Below are positions 24,555 through 32,301 of a stretch of DNA of 64,000 nucleotides, piece after piece (position 1 is the stretch's first letter; each line of letters starts with the position of its first letter). The position numbers were made by a program, and so were the translations under genes. This DNA is from Streptomyces erythrochromogenes. Its GTDB lineage: Bacteria; Actinomycetota; Actinomycetes; Streptomycetales; Streptomycetaceae. The notes beneath the pieces were generated by a model. The model saw only the letters and a program-made list of their open reading frames with translations, was not told the DNA's origin and searched no databases. The stretch is from NCBI RefSeq assembly GCF_036170895.1, contig NZ_CP108036.1, forward strand, positions 1,674,001 to 1,738,000, read 5' to 3'.

Positions 24555-24754
24555 GGGATCTCCTGAACGTCGCTGCGGTGCGCGGTGCGCGGATCGCGGT
24601 TCGCCCAGGCGCGCGGCAGTCGACGTACGGGAGGTCCTCGGTACGCCGGGCCGCTCCCCGGTGGTGATCCACCCGAACGCCAGTCACGGCCCGCCGACCA
24701 CTGTAGTCGACCAAATCGGTGGTCGCCCGGCGCCCGACCTGCGACGATCAGTAC

Positions 24755-25516
24755 ATGACGCGTACTTTCGACCATCTTGTCGCCGAGGCCGAGTCCGTGT
24801 CCGTGGACGGCTGGGACTTCTCCTGGCTCGACGGGCGGGCCACCGAGCAGCGTCCTTCCTGGGGGTACCAGCGCCTGCTGGCCGAGCGCCTGGCCCGGGT
24901 CCGGTCGGCCCTGGACATCCAGACCGGCGGCGGCGAGGTCCTCGCCGGGTCCGGTCCCCTGCCGCCCTTGACGGTGGCCACGGAGTCCTGGCCGCCCAAT
25001 ATCGAGCGGGCGACCCGGCTGCTGCACCCGCTGGGCGCGGTGGTGGTCGCTGACTCCGACGAGCCGCCCCTGCCCTTCGGCGACGAGGCCTTCGAGCTGG
25101 TGACCAGCCGACACCCGGTGACCATCTGGTGGGACGAGATCGCCCGGGTGCTGACACCGGGCGGAACGTATCTCTCGCAGCAGGTCGGCCCGGCGAGCGT
25201 CTTCGAACTCGTCGAATTCTTTCTCGGGCCCCAGCCCGAGGAGGTGCGGCGCGCCCGGCACCCCGACGACGCGGTCGCCGACGCCACGAAGGCGGGCCTT
25301 GAAGTCCTGGACCTGCGCTCCGAACGGCTGCGCACCGAGTTCCACGACATCGGAGCCGTGATCTACTTTCTACGGAAGGTGATCTGGATGGTGCCCGGCT
25401 TCACGGTCGGGCAGTACCGGGACCGCTTGCGCGAGCTGCACGAACGGATCCAGCGCGACGGTCCGTTCGTCGCGCACACCGCCCGCTTCCTGATCGAAGC
25501 CCGCAAAACGGGCTGA
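24755..25516 (+). CDS. Class I SAM-dependent methyltransferase-like protein
   Basis: This 253-residue protein has a weakened motif I, ALDIQTGGGEVLAG (Asp54, where the canonical form is DxGxGxG). The order of methyltransferase elements is otherwise normal: VVVADSDEPPLPFGDEAFEL, then ARVLTPGGTYLSQQVG and an aromatic-rich C-terminal part (VIYFLRKVIWMVPGF). SAM binding is likely but not certain. ATG 24755 has only a weak ribosome-binding site. The gene is divergent from folD across 200 bp and precedes hrdB by 215 bp, with a hairpin between, so it probably has its own transcript. Confidence 0.8.
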   Translation: MTRTFDHLVAEAESVSVDGWDFSWLDGRATEQRPSWGYQRLLAERLARVRSALDIQTGGGEVLAGSGPLPPLTVATESWPPNIERATRLLHPLGAVVVADSDEPPLPFGDEAFELVTSRHPVTIWWDEIARVLTPGGTYLSQQVGPASVFELVEFFLGPQPEEVRRARHPDDAVADATKAGLEVLDLRSERLRTEFHDIGAVIYFLRKVIWMVPGFTVGQYRDRLRELHERIQRDGPFVAHTARFLIEARKTG

Positions 25517-25590
25517 CACGGAGGGCGGACGGATCCACGCCGGATCAGGTTGCCCGGTCGCAGCGTGGCGCAGGTCACTCAATTCAGCGC

Positions 25591-25618
25591 GTAACGAATC
25601 GACTCGGGCATGCGATGA
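25591..25618 (+). promoter_or_regulatory. ECF-type promoter of hrdB (ShbA-like -35/-10)
   Basis: GTAACG (25591-25596), a 16-bp spacer and CGATGA (25613-25618) match the GTAAC/CGATGA-type promoter that I recall being assigned to the ECF sigma factor ShbA, which drives hrdB in streptomycetes. Transcription would begin near 25625, leaving a leader of about 105 nt. The match is by eye; the regulator is inferred. Confidence 0.65.
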
Positions 25619-25649
25619 ACCGACAGGTGTCCTCGCGCGGCCCGGAATA

Positions 25650-25668
25650 CAGACCCCCCTCGGGTCTG
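25650..25668 (+). other. Hairpin in the hrdB leader
   Basis: CAGACCC-N5-GGGTCTG forms a perfect 7-bp stem with a 5-nt loop followed by TTTCCC, between the promoter and the hrdB start codon. It resembles a small terminator and could act as an attenuator, an mRNA-stability element, or the terminator of the upstream methyltransferase transcript. Confidence 0.5.
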
Positions 25669-25731
25669 TTTCCCGAGTTCGCGCGATGATGTCCCGCCCA
25701 CCCCATATTTGTTCGCAACGAGAGGCTCCTT

Positions 25732-27327
25732 GTGTCGCTCAGCCCGTCCCGTACGTTCCCTCCGGAGATCGCCGAATCCGAGGCCCTCGTCGCGCTCGTC
25801 GAGCGCGGCCGCGAGCAGGGTCACATCAACGGTGACGACGTGCGCCAGGCCTTCGAGGCCGGCCGCATCCCGGTGGACCAGTGGAAGCGGGTCCTGCGCA
25901 GCCTGAACCAGGTCCTCGACGAGGAGGGTGTCGCCCTTCACGTCAGCGCGGCCCCTGCCACCAAGGCTGCCGCGAAGAAGCCCCGCAAGGCTGCCGCCGC
26001 CCCCGCCCGCACCGTGGCCAAGAAGGCCGCCGCCGCGCCCCGCCCCATCGGTGCGCGCAAGACCGCGGCCCCGGCCGCGGCCACCACGGTCACGTCCACG
26101 GCCTCGGCGATATCCGCTCCGTCGGCCGCCGCGGCTGCGGAGGCGGCGCCGGCCGAGGCCGCCGCCGAGCCGAAGAAGCGCACGGTCAAGAAGACCGCCG
26201 CCAAGAAGACCGCCGTGAAGAAGACCGCCGCGGCGAAGAAGACCAGCGCCAAGGACTCCGACGAGGGCGAGACCCCGGCCGTCGAGGGCGAGGACTGGGC
26301 GGCCGAGGACCTCGTCGACGAGGCCGAGGAGGAGGCGCCCAAGGCCGGCGCCCAGGGCTTCGTGCTGTCCGACGACGACGAGGACGACGCCCCGGCGCAG
26401 ACCGTCATGGTCGCCGGCGCCACCGCCGACCCGGTCAAGGACTACCTCAAGCTCATTGGCAAGGTGCCCCTCCTCAACGCCGAGCAGGAGGTCGAGCTCG
26501 CCAAGCGCATCGAGGCCGGTCTCTTCTCCGAGTACAAGCTCGAAGAGGAGGAGGACCACAAGCCCGCCTTCAAGCGCGAGCTGGAGATCCTCGTCGAGGA
26601 CGGCCGCCGTGCGAAGAACCACCTGCTGGAGGCCAACCTCCGTCTCGTGGTCTCCCTCGCCAAGCGCTACACCGGCCGCGGCATGCTCTTCCTGGACCTG
26701 ATCCAGGAGGGCAACGTCGGCCTGATCCGCGCCGTGGAGAAGTTCGACTACACCAAGGGCTTCAAGTTCTCCACGTACGCGACCTGGTGGATCCGGCAGG
26801 CGATCACGCGTGCCATGGCCGACCAGTCGCGCACGATCCGCATCCCCGTCCACATGGTCGAGATCATCAACAAGCTCGCCCGTGTGCAGCGCCAGATGCT
26901 GCAGGACCTCGGCCGGGAGCCCACTCCGGAGGAGCTGGGCAAGGAACTCGACATGACCCCCGAGAAGGTCATCGAGGTCCAGAAGTACGGCCGCGAGCCG
27001 ATCTCCCTGCACACCCCGCTGGGTGAGGAGGGCGACAGCGAGTTCGGTGACCTCATCGAGGACTCCGAGGCCGTCGTGCCCGCGGACGCGGTCTCCTTCA
27101 CCTTCCTCCAGGAGCAGCTCCAGTCGATCCTGGGCACGCTCTCGGAGCGCGAGGCGGGCGTGGTCTCCATGCGCTACGGCCTCAACGACGGCCAGCCGAA
27201 GACCCTCGACGAGATCGGCCGCGTGTACGGGGTCACCCGTGAGCGCATCCGCCAGATCGAGTCGAAGACCATGTCGAAGCTGCGCCACCCGTCGCGTTCG
27301 CAGGTGCTGCGCGACTACCTCGACTGA
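25732..27327 (+). CDS. hrdB: RNA polymerase principal sigma factor HrdB (group 1 sigma-70)
   Basis: The 531-residue housekeeping sigma factor directs RNA polymerase to most vegetative promoters. Residues about 1-60 form a conserved N-terminal domain. About 75-175 are Ala/Lys repeats ([15 protein letters not shown]) and about 180-230 are acidic (DDDEDDAP). Region 1.2 starts near 233 ([20 protein letters not shown]), region 2 includes [16 protein letters not shown] and [18 protein letters not shown], and region 4.2 has [23 protein letters not shown] 25732 follows GAGAGG. The promoter match supports this being the true hrdB rather than a paralogue, though the downstream neighbour is not the whiH I remember beside S. 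coelicolor hrdB. Confidence 0.93.
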   Translation: MSLSPSRTFPPEIAESEALVALVERGREQGHINGDDVRQAFEAGRIPVDQWKRVLRSLNQVLDEEGVALHVSAAPATKAAAKKPRKAAAAPARTVAKKAAAAPRPIGARKTAAPAAATTVTSTASAISAPSAAAAAEAAPAEAAAEPKKRTVKKTAAKKTAVKKTAAAKKTSAKDSDEGETPAVEGEDWAAEDLVDEAEEEAPKAGAQGFVLSDDDEDDAPAQTVMVAGATADPVKDYLKLIGKVPLLNAEQEVELAKRIEAGLFSEYKLEEEEDHKPAFKRELEILVEDGRRAKNHLLEANLRLVVSLAKRYTGRGMLFLDLIQEGNVGLIRAVEKFDYTKGFKFSTYATWWIRQAITRAMADQSRTIRIPVHMVEIINKLARVQRQMLQDLGREPTPEELGKELDMTPEKVIEVQKYGREPISLHTPLGEEGDSEFGDLIEDSEAVVPADAVSFTFLQEQLQSILGTLSEREAGVVSMRYGLNDGQPKTLDEIGRVYGVTRERIRQIESKTMSKLRHPSRSQVLRDYLD

Positions 27328-27343
27328 GTCGATCTCCACCAGC

Positions 27344-27379
27344 ACGCCCCCGACCTGCGCATCCGCGGGCCGGGGGCGT
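27344..27379. terminator. hrdB terminator hairpin
   Basis: ACGCCCCCG (27344-27352) pairs perfectly with CGGGGGCGT (27371-27379) around an 18-nt loop and is followed by TCTGCGTC. It starts 17 bp after the hrdB stop and ends 8 bp before the convergent VWA gene stop, so it may serve both. Confidence 0.7.
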
Positions 27380-27387
27380 TCTGCGTC

Positions 27388-29205
27388 TCAGGACAGCCGG
27401 AAGACCGGGCCCCTCGGGGTGAAGGGGAGGGAGGCTCCCTGGGGGATCAGGTAGGCGTGTTCGCGGCGGATGCGCAGGGTGTCGCACCAGCCGTCGGTGA
27501 TGACCAGCAGCGGCGCCGCGGGCGGGAAGTCCTCGGCCCGCTGGAGCAGGTCGATGCCCGGCTGGAGCACCGTGCCGCCCCGGCCGCGGACCCGGACGCG
27601 GCCCGCGATCTCGGTCGGCGGCACGTAGCCCGCGTCGTACGGCGCCGCGTCGCAGAACACGACGCGCGCCGCCGGTACGTCCCGGGCCTCGGCGTACGAG
27701 GCGATCGCTCCCAGCGCCTTGCCGAGCAGGGCGGCGTTCATCGACCCGGAGGTGTCGAGGACCACGCCGAAGGTGCAGCGGGCGATCTCCTCGGGCGGGA
27801 AGTACCGGCCAGCGCGCGGGATGCCCGGGGTCGAGGCCTGGCGGCGCGCCGGGCGGGCGTAGGACCGTACGGCCTCCGGCCTCGGCACGTACTCGTCGAA
27901 CCAGCGGGCGAGCCGGGCGTCCCAGGGCACGGGCGGGTGGGCGAGGGCCCGGATCTCCTGGACGAGCCCGGCGGGCAGCAGGCCGCGCCCGTCGCGGACG
28001 TGCAGGTCGAAGCCCTGGACGAGGCCGCGCCGGTAGAAATCGTCGAGGTCCGCGTACGGGCGCCCCGCGCCGTGCGCGAGGGGCTCGCCCAGGATGTCCC
28101 CGGCCCCCTTGCCGCGCAGGGTGGCCAGGCGCCGCATCCGGCGCAGGTCGGTGGCGATCCGGTCGTACACCTCCTCGACGGAGAGCCCGCGCAGCGCCGG
28201 GTCGTGCAGCAGCCCCTCGGGCATGCTGCCGATCCGCATCTCCACCAGCCAGTCGTTGACGACGTAGTCGGCGGCGACGTTGTGCAGGTACGGGTCGCGG
28301 CCGCCGCGGCGCTCGCCGTGGCGCAGGGCGGCGTGCAGCATCTCGTGGGCCAGGATGAACCGCCACTCGTCGTCCTCGAAGGTGCGCAGCGGGTTGATGT
28401 AGATCTCCCCGGCGGTGGCGCTGACGGCGGCGACGGCGATGTCCTGGGCGCGGGCCAGCTCGGCGTCGGCGACGACGGTCAGGCCGGCGGCGAGCCCGCC
28501 GAGCAGCGGGTACGAGGACACGAACCAGTTCAGGGCCCGGTCCCAGGGGCGTTGTGCCACGCGTTCGCCGGTGGTCCGGTCACGGCGGCCGCCGGCCACG
28601 TCCATGGCGGCGGAGACGCTGCGGGTCAGGGCGGCGGCGAAGGCGGTCTGCCAGTCGGGGACGGCGGTGCTCCAGGTCCGCCAGGTGGTCAGGACCTGGT
28701 CGGGGGCGCGCCCGGCGGTGCCGCAGTGCTCGTAGGCGGCCGGGATGCCGTCGCGGCGCCAGCGGGCGGCGAGCTCGTCCTCGTCGCCGCCCGGGTAACC
28801 GGCGGGCAGGTGGTCGGGGGCGCGGCCGACCGGGAAGGTCAGCAGGAAGCGGTTGACGACCGCGCAGCGGGCGGCGAGGTCGAAGCGGTCCGGCTGGGTC
28901 CGGTTCTCGTCCTTGGCGGCGGGGACGTGGCCGAAGCCGAGGTGGAGCAGGGCGTGGGCGATCGTCCAGGCCCACTCCCGGGGCTCGGCCCGCCGGGTGG
29001 GGTGGACGTGGACGACGCCGTTGGAGGTGATGGTGGCCAGGCCCCCGTCCGGGGACTCCGGGCAGCCGGCCTCGCGGCAGATCTTGCCGTCGAGGGCGCC
29101 GAGGGCCGGGTTCTGCTTGACCAGTGCCAGGCCCTCGGCGAAGGCCTGGGTGGCCGGGTCGGGCTTGGCGGCGGCCTTCGCCCGGGCCTTTCCGCTCCGG
29201 CTCAC
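27388..29205 (-). CDS. VWA-like/DUF2201-type metallopeptidase protein partnered with a MoxR ATPase
   Basis: The 605-residue protein combines a putative zinc-metallopeptidase region with a C-terminal von Willebrand A-like domain. It has HEMLH at 287-291 in FILAHEMLHAALRHGERRGG, plus a second histidine-rich helix WTIAHALLHLGFGHV earlier. The VWA-like domain has a MIDAS motif DTSGSM (484-489). Such proteins work with MoxR AAA+ ATPases as chaperone or metal-insertion pairs. The start GTG 29205 overlaps the stop of the MoxR gene (GTGA), showing translational coupling. The client of the pair is unknown. Confidence 0.85.
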   Translation of the reverse strand: MSRSGKARAKAAAKPDPATQAFAEGLALVKQNPALGALDGKICREAGCPESPDGGLATITSNGVVHVHPTRRAEPREWAWTIAHALLHLGFGHVPAAKDENRTQPDRFDLAARCAVVNRFLLTFPVGRAPDHLPAGYPGGDEDELAARWRRDGIPAAYEHCGTAGRAPDQVLTTWRTWSTAVPDWQTAFAAALTRSVSAAMDVAGGRRDRTTGERVAQRPWDRALNWFVSSYPLLGGLAAGLTVVADAELARAQDIAVAAVSATAGEIYINPLRTFEDDEWRFILAHEMLHAALRHGERRGGRDPYLHNVAADYVVNDWLVEMRIGSMPEGLLHDPALRGLSVEEVYDRIATDLRRMRRLATLRGKGAGDILGEPLAHGAGRPYADLDDFYRRGLVQGFDLHVRDGRGLLPAGLVQEIRALAHPPVPWDARLARWFDEYVPRPEAVRSYARPARRQASTPGIPRAGRYFPPEEIARCTFGVVLDTSGSMNAALLGKALGAIASYAEARDVPAARVVFCDAAPYDAGYVPPTEIAGRVRVRGRGGTVLQPGIDLLQRAEDFPPAAPLLVITDGWCDTLRIRREHAYLIPQGASLPFTPRGPVFRLS

Positions 29206-30317
29206 CGGCGGGCCTCGACCAGCCGGGGCATGTCGCGGGCGGCCTCGATCAGGAACCATCCGGGCAGCACGGGCAGGCCGTCGGCGTCGTCGGCGATGAC
29301 GGTCTGGGCCACCTCGACGGAGATCTCGGCGAGCTGGACGAGGAGCGACTTGAAGCGGTACGTGTGCTGCCGCAGGGCGGGCGAGACGTGTTCCTTCTGC
29401 GCCGGGAGCTCCTTGAGCAGGCGGCCGCGGAAGGCCTCCGCGAGGTAGTAGAGCAGGTCGCGGTCCTGGAGCCGGGCGGGCCAGGAGGCGTCGCCCTTCA
29501 CGATGGCCTCGATGCCGAAGGTGTGGCGGACGATCTTGGCGTAGCCGCAGAAGGAGACGGCGTGCGCAGGGGTGAGCGTGCCGTGGGCGACCACCTTGAG
29601 GGTCTCCTCGTCCAGCTCCGTGCCGAAGGAGTGCAGGGCGTCGGAGAGCATGTGCCAGGAGCGCGGGGTGGAGAAGGGCTCCTCGGTCTTGGGCGGCTGC
29701 GACCAGAGGTGGTCGGGGCGCTCGGTGAGGTAGTCGGTGACCCACGGGTGGATGCCGTGCTCGCCGGCCCAGACCAGCCAGTCCTGTGCGGACGCCTGGA
29801 GGTGGACGTGGGTGAGGCGGTTGACCAGGGCGGAGGCGATGGGCCGGGCCAGCGCGTTGTCCGTGGCACGGTTGCCCGCGCCGATGACGATGGAGCCGGC
29901 GGGCAGTTCGTAGGAGCCGATCCGGCGGTCGAGGATCAGCGAGTAGAAGGCCTTCTGGACGTCCGGGCCCGCGGCGTTGAGCTCGTCGAGGAAGAGGCAG
30001 TACGGCTCGTCGCGGGCGATGGCCTCGGGCGGGCAGAAGACGGAGCGGCCGTCGCGGATCTGCGGTACGCCGATCAGGTCCTCGGGGGCGAGCTGCGTGC
30101 CGAGGAGGCTGACGCACTCCAGGCCGAGGGAGTCGGCGAACTTCCGCACGAGCGAGGACTTCCCGATGCCGGGCGCCCCCCAGAGGAAAACGGGCCGCAC
30201 GGTGGCGAGGCCGAGCAGCAGTTCGGGGATCTGGGCGGGGGTGACGGTGACGGCAGCCTGCACGGGCGGGATGGTCCTTCGGGGCGGGGCGGTGTGTGGT
30301 GCGGCCAGTGTGGTCAT
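29202..30317 (-). CDS. MoxR-family AAA+ ATPase
   Basis: This 371-residue ATPase has Walker A WGAPGIGKSS (47-54), Walker B CLFLDELN (Asp111-Glu112), sensor 1 VIGAGNRATDN and an arginine-finger region IASALVNRLTHVHL. MoxR ATPases remodel target complexes together with VWA proteins, and the coupled downstream gene encodes such a protein. ATG 30317 was taken because the segment beginning MTTLAAPHTAPPRR precedes a well-formed ATPase domain; the ribosome-binding site is weak. Upstream sequence in the same frame is the non-coding spacer before the SRPBCC gene. Confidence 0.88.
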   Translation of the reverse strand: MTTLAAPHTAPPRRTIPPVQAAVTVTPAQIPELLLGLATVRPVFLWGAPGIGKSSLVRKFADSLGLECVSLLGTQLAPEDLIGVPQIRDGRSVFCPPEAIARDEPYCLFLDELNAAGPDVQKAFYSLILDRRIGSYELPAGSIVIGAGNRATDNALARPIASALVNRLTHVHLQASAQDWLVWAGEHGIHPWVTDYLTERPDHLWSQPPKTEEPFSTPRSWHMLSDALHSFGTELDEETLKVVAHGTLTPAHAVSFCGYAKIVRHTFGIEAIVKGDASWPARLQDRDLLYYLAEAFRGRLLKELPAQKEHVSPALRQHTYRFKSLLVQLAEISVEVAQTVIADDADGLPVLPGWFLIEAARDMPRLVEARR

Positions 30318-30364
30318 ACCGCGCACCGCCCGGCATCCGGTTTTTCGCCGGACGCCCGCCCGGT

Positions 30365-30799
30365 TCAGGTCTCGATGAGGTGCTTGAGCTTCTCCTCGTT
30401 CAGCGGCATCTCCTTGCGCGCGTAAGGCTTCACGACGAGCGGTACGAGGACCCTGCCGATGCCGTGCCCCTCGAAGTCGAGGCTCAGGGTGAGCCGGGAG
30501 CGCGTCCCGTCGCCCAGGGGCTCGACGGTGCCCCGGACGTCGCCGCGGACCGGGCCGTCGATGCCGTGCAGGTGCCAGCTCCTGGGCGGGTCGTACTCGG
30601 TGAGTTCCATGGTCGTCGGGAACTCGCGCCGCCCGATGCGCCGCCGTACGGCGATGAGCGAGCCGACGGCCGGGTGCTCGGAGCCCCGGACGGACACGGC
30701 GCTCTTCTGCCACTCCGGCAGGTGGGAGGCGTCCGACACGTAGGAGAAGACCTCTTCGGGACTGCGGTCGATCTCGATGCTTTCTCTGATCGCGGACAT
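30365..30799 (-). CDS. SRPBCC (START-like/polyketide cyclase) family protein
   Basis: The 144-residue protein has the helix-grip fold pattern of SRPBCC proteins, opening IRESIEIDRSPEEVFSYVSD and HLPEWQKSA, with alternating beta strands and a long C-terminal helix (MPLNEEKLKHLIE). The fold encloses a hydrophobic ligand pocket, and family members include cyclases, lipid carriers and hydrolases. No catalytic residues can be assigned. ATG 30799 follows GAAAGGG. It lies 47 bp upstream of the MoxR gene start on the same strand, so co-transcription is possible. Confidence 0.85.
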   Translation of the reverse strand: MSAIRESIEIDRSPEEVFSYVSDASHLPEWQKSAVSVRGSEHPAVGSLIAVRRRIGRREFPTTMELTEYDPPRSWHLHGIDGPVRGDVRGTVEPLGDGTRSRLTLSLDFEGHGIGRVLVPLVVKPYARKEMPLNEEKLKHLIET

Positions 30800-30852
30800 G
30801 GCGGCCCTTTCGTGCCCCCTAAAGGCGCTGTCCTTCCACGCTACCGCGCAGG

Positions 30853-32226
30853 TCAGGCGACTGTCCGCTGCCTGCGGGCGGCCATCACGGCATAGACGGC
30901 GACGCCGGCGAAGAGGAAGAGCACGCCCTGGTAGACGGCGGCGTAGCCGGAGCCGGCCACCAGCCACATGGAGAAGCCGAAGGCCAGGACGGCGAGGGCG
31001 CCGTCGCGGACCAGGCGCCCCCGCCCGACGCGCTCGCCCTGGCCGGAGAGCAGGAAGTAGATCTGCGCGGCGGTGGAGAGCAGGTAGGGGACGGTCGCGG
31101 TGAAGGTGGTGACGAGGACCAGGATCTCGAAGACGCCGTCGGAGCCGGCCGTGTAGTTGTAGACGGTCAGGGCGGAGGCCAGGGAGGTCGTGACGACGAC
31201 GCCGACCACGGGGACGCCGCGCCGCTTCTTCTCGAAGGCCCGCGGGAAGAGCCCGTCCTTGGCGGCGGCGTACGGGGTCTGGGCGCTGAGCAGGGTCCAG
31301 CCGTTGAGGGCGCCGGCCATCGAGACGACGGCGGCGCAGGCGACGAGGGTGCCGCCCCAGGTGCCGCCGAACATGGCGTTGACGGCGTCGGTGAAGGGGG
31401 CTTCGGAGGAGACCAGCTTCTCGTGGGCGACGAGGCCGAAGACGGAGAGGGTCCCGAGGAGGTAGACGACGGCCGCGCCGGTGGTGCCGAGGATCGTGGC
31501 CCGGCCGACGTTGCGGGCGGGGTCGCGGACCTCTCCGGCGCTGACGGCGGCCGACTCCACGCCGAGGTAGCTGAAGAGGAGGATCGCCGCGGAGGCGGAC
31601 AGCGCGCCGGCCGGGCTCTGGTCGGTGGCCTGGAACGGGCCGAGGTTGGCGGGGTCGAAGAAGAACAGGCCGCCCACGGCCACCAGCAGCAGCGGGGCGA
31701 ACTTCAGCACGGTGGCGACGAGTTGGACGGCGCCGACGTAGCGGGTGCCGGCCAGGTTGGCGAGCGCGGGGAGCCACTGCATGGCCAGGGCCGCCAGGCA
31801 CATGGACCACTTGTGCTCGCCGATGGCCGGGAAGAGGACGGAGAGGTAGCCGACGGAGGCGACGGCGAGGGCCGCGTTCGACACCCAGGAGGTGATCCAG
31901 TAGCTCCAGGCGGCGAGGAAGCCGGCGAAGTCGCCGAAGGCGGCGCGGGCGTAGACGTACGGGCCGCCGGTCTGCGGGTGGCGGTGGGCGAGGCGGCCGA
32001 AGACGAGCGCGAGGGCGATCGCTCCGAGGGTGAGCACCGCGAAGGCGAGGAGGCTGATGGTGCCGAAGGGTGCGACCGAGGCGGGGAGGAGGAAGATCCC
32101 GCCGCCGATGATGTTGCCCATGACCAGGCAGGTCGCGATGGGGAGGCCGAAGCGCCGGGCATGGGGGTCGCGGCCCGGCTCGGGGGGTGCGGTGGCCTCG
32201 GCGGGCAGGGCTGCGGTGCTGGTCAT
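30853..32226 (-). CDS. APC-superfamily amino acid permease
   Basis: The 457-residue permease has about twelve membrane helices. Helix 1 contains the broken-helix motif VMGNIIGGGIFLLPAS characteristic of the APC fold's substrate site. Further blocks are GGPYVYARAAFGDFAGFLAA and FSYLGVESAAVSAGEVRDPARNVGRA. It resembles the basic amino acid/polyamine antiporter (ArcD/PotE-like) branch, but the substrate cannot be read from sequence. ATG 32226 was preferred to an upstream start at 32283; both are on a frame that remains open. The SRPBCC gene follows by 53 bp. Confidence 0.88.
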   Translation of the reverse strand: MTSTAALPAEATAPPEPGRDPHARRFGLPIATCLVMGNIIGGGIFLLPASVAPFGTISLLAFAVLTLGAIALALVFGRLAHRHPQTGGPYVYARAAFGDFAGFLAAWSYWITSWVSNAALAVASVGYLSVLFPAIGEHKWSMCLAALAMQWLPALANLAGTRYVGAVQLVATVLKFAPLLLVAVGGLFFFDPANLGPFQATDQSPAGALSASAAILLFSYLGVESAAVSAGEVRDPARNVGRATILGTTGAAVVYLLGTLSVFGLVAHEKLVSSEAPFTDAVNAMFGGTWGGTLVACAAVVSMAGALNGWTLLSAQTPYAAAKDGLFPRAFEKKRRGVPVVGVVVTTSLASALTVYNYTAGSDGVFEILVLVTTFTATVPYLLSTAAQIYFLLSGQGERVGRGRLVRDGALAVLAFGFSMWLVAGSGYAAVYQGVLFLFAGVAVYAVMAARRQRTVA

Positions 32227-32301
32227 CGGTGGTGCGCCTCGGGTCGTCTCACATGGTGGGCGGGTCGACACATGGTCGGCCACGGTGCGGGACGTACCAA
32301 A

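Noticed and set aside
25579..27345. Long minus-strand open frame opposite hrdB
   Set aside because: Leu/Gly/Val-rich shadow of the hrdB frame with no recognisable domain or start signal; hrdB itself is unambiguous.
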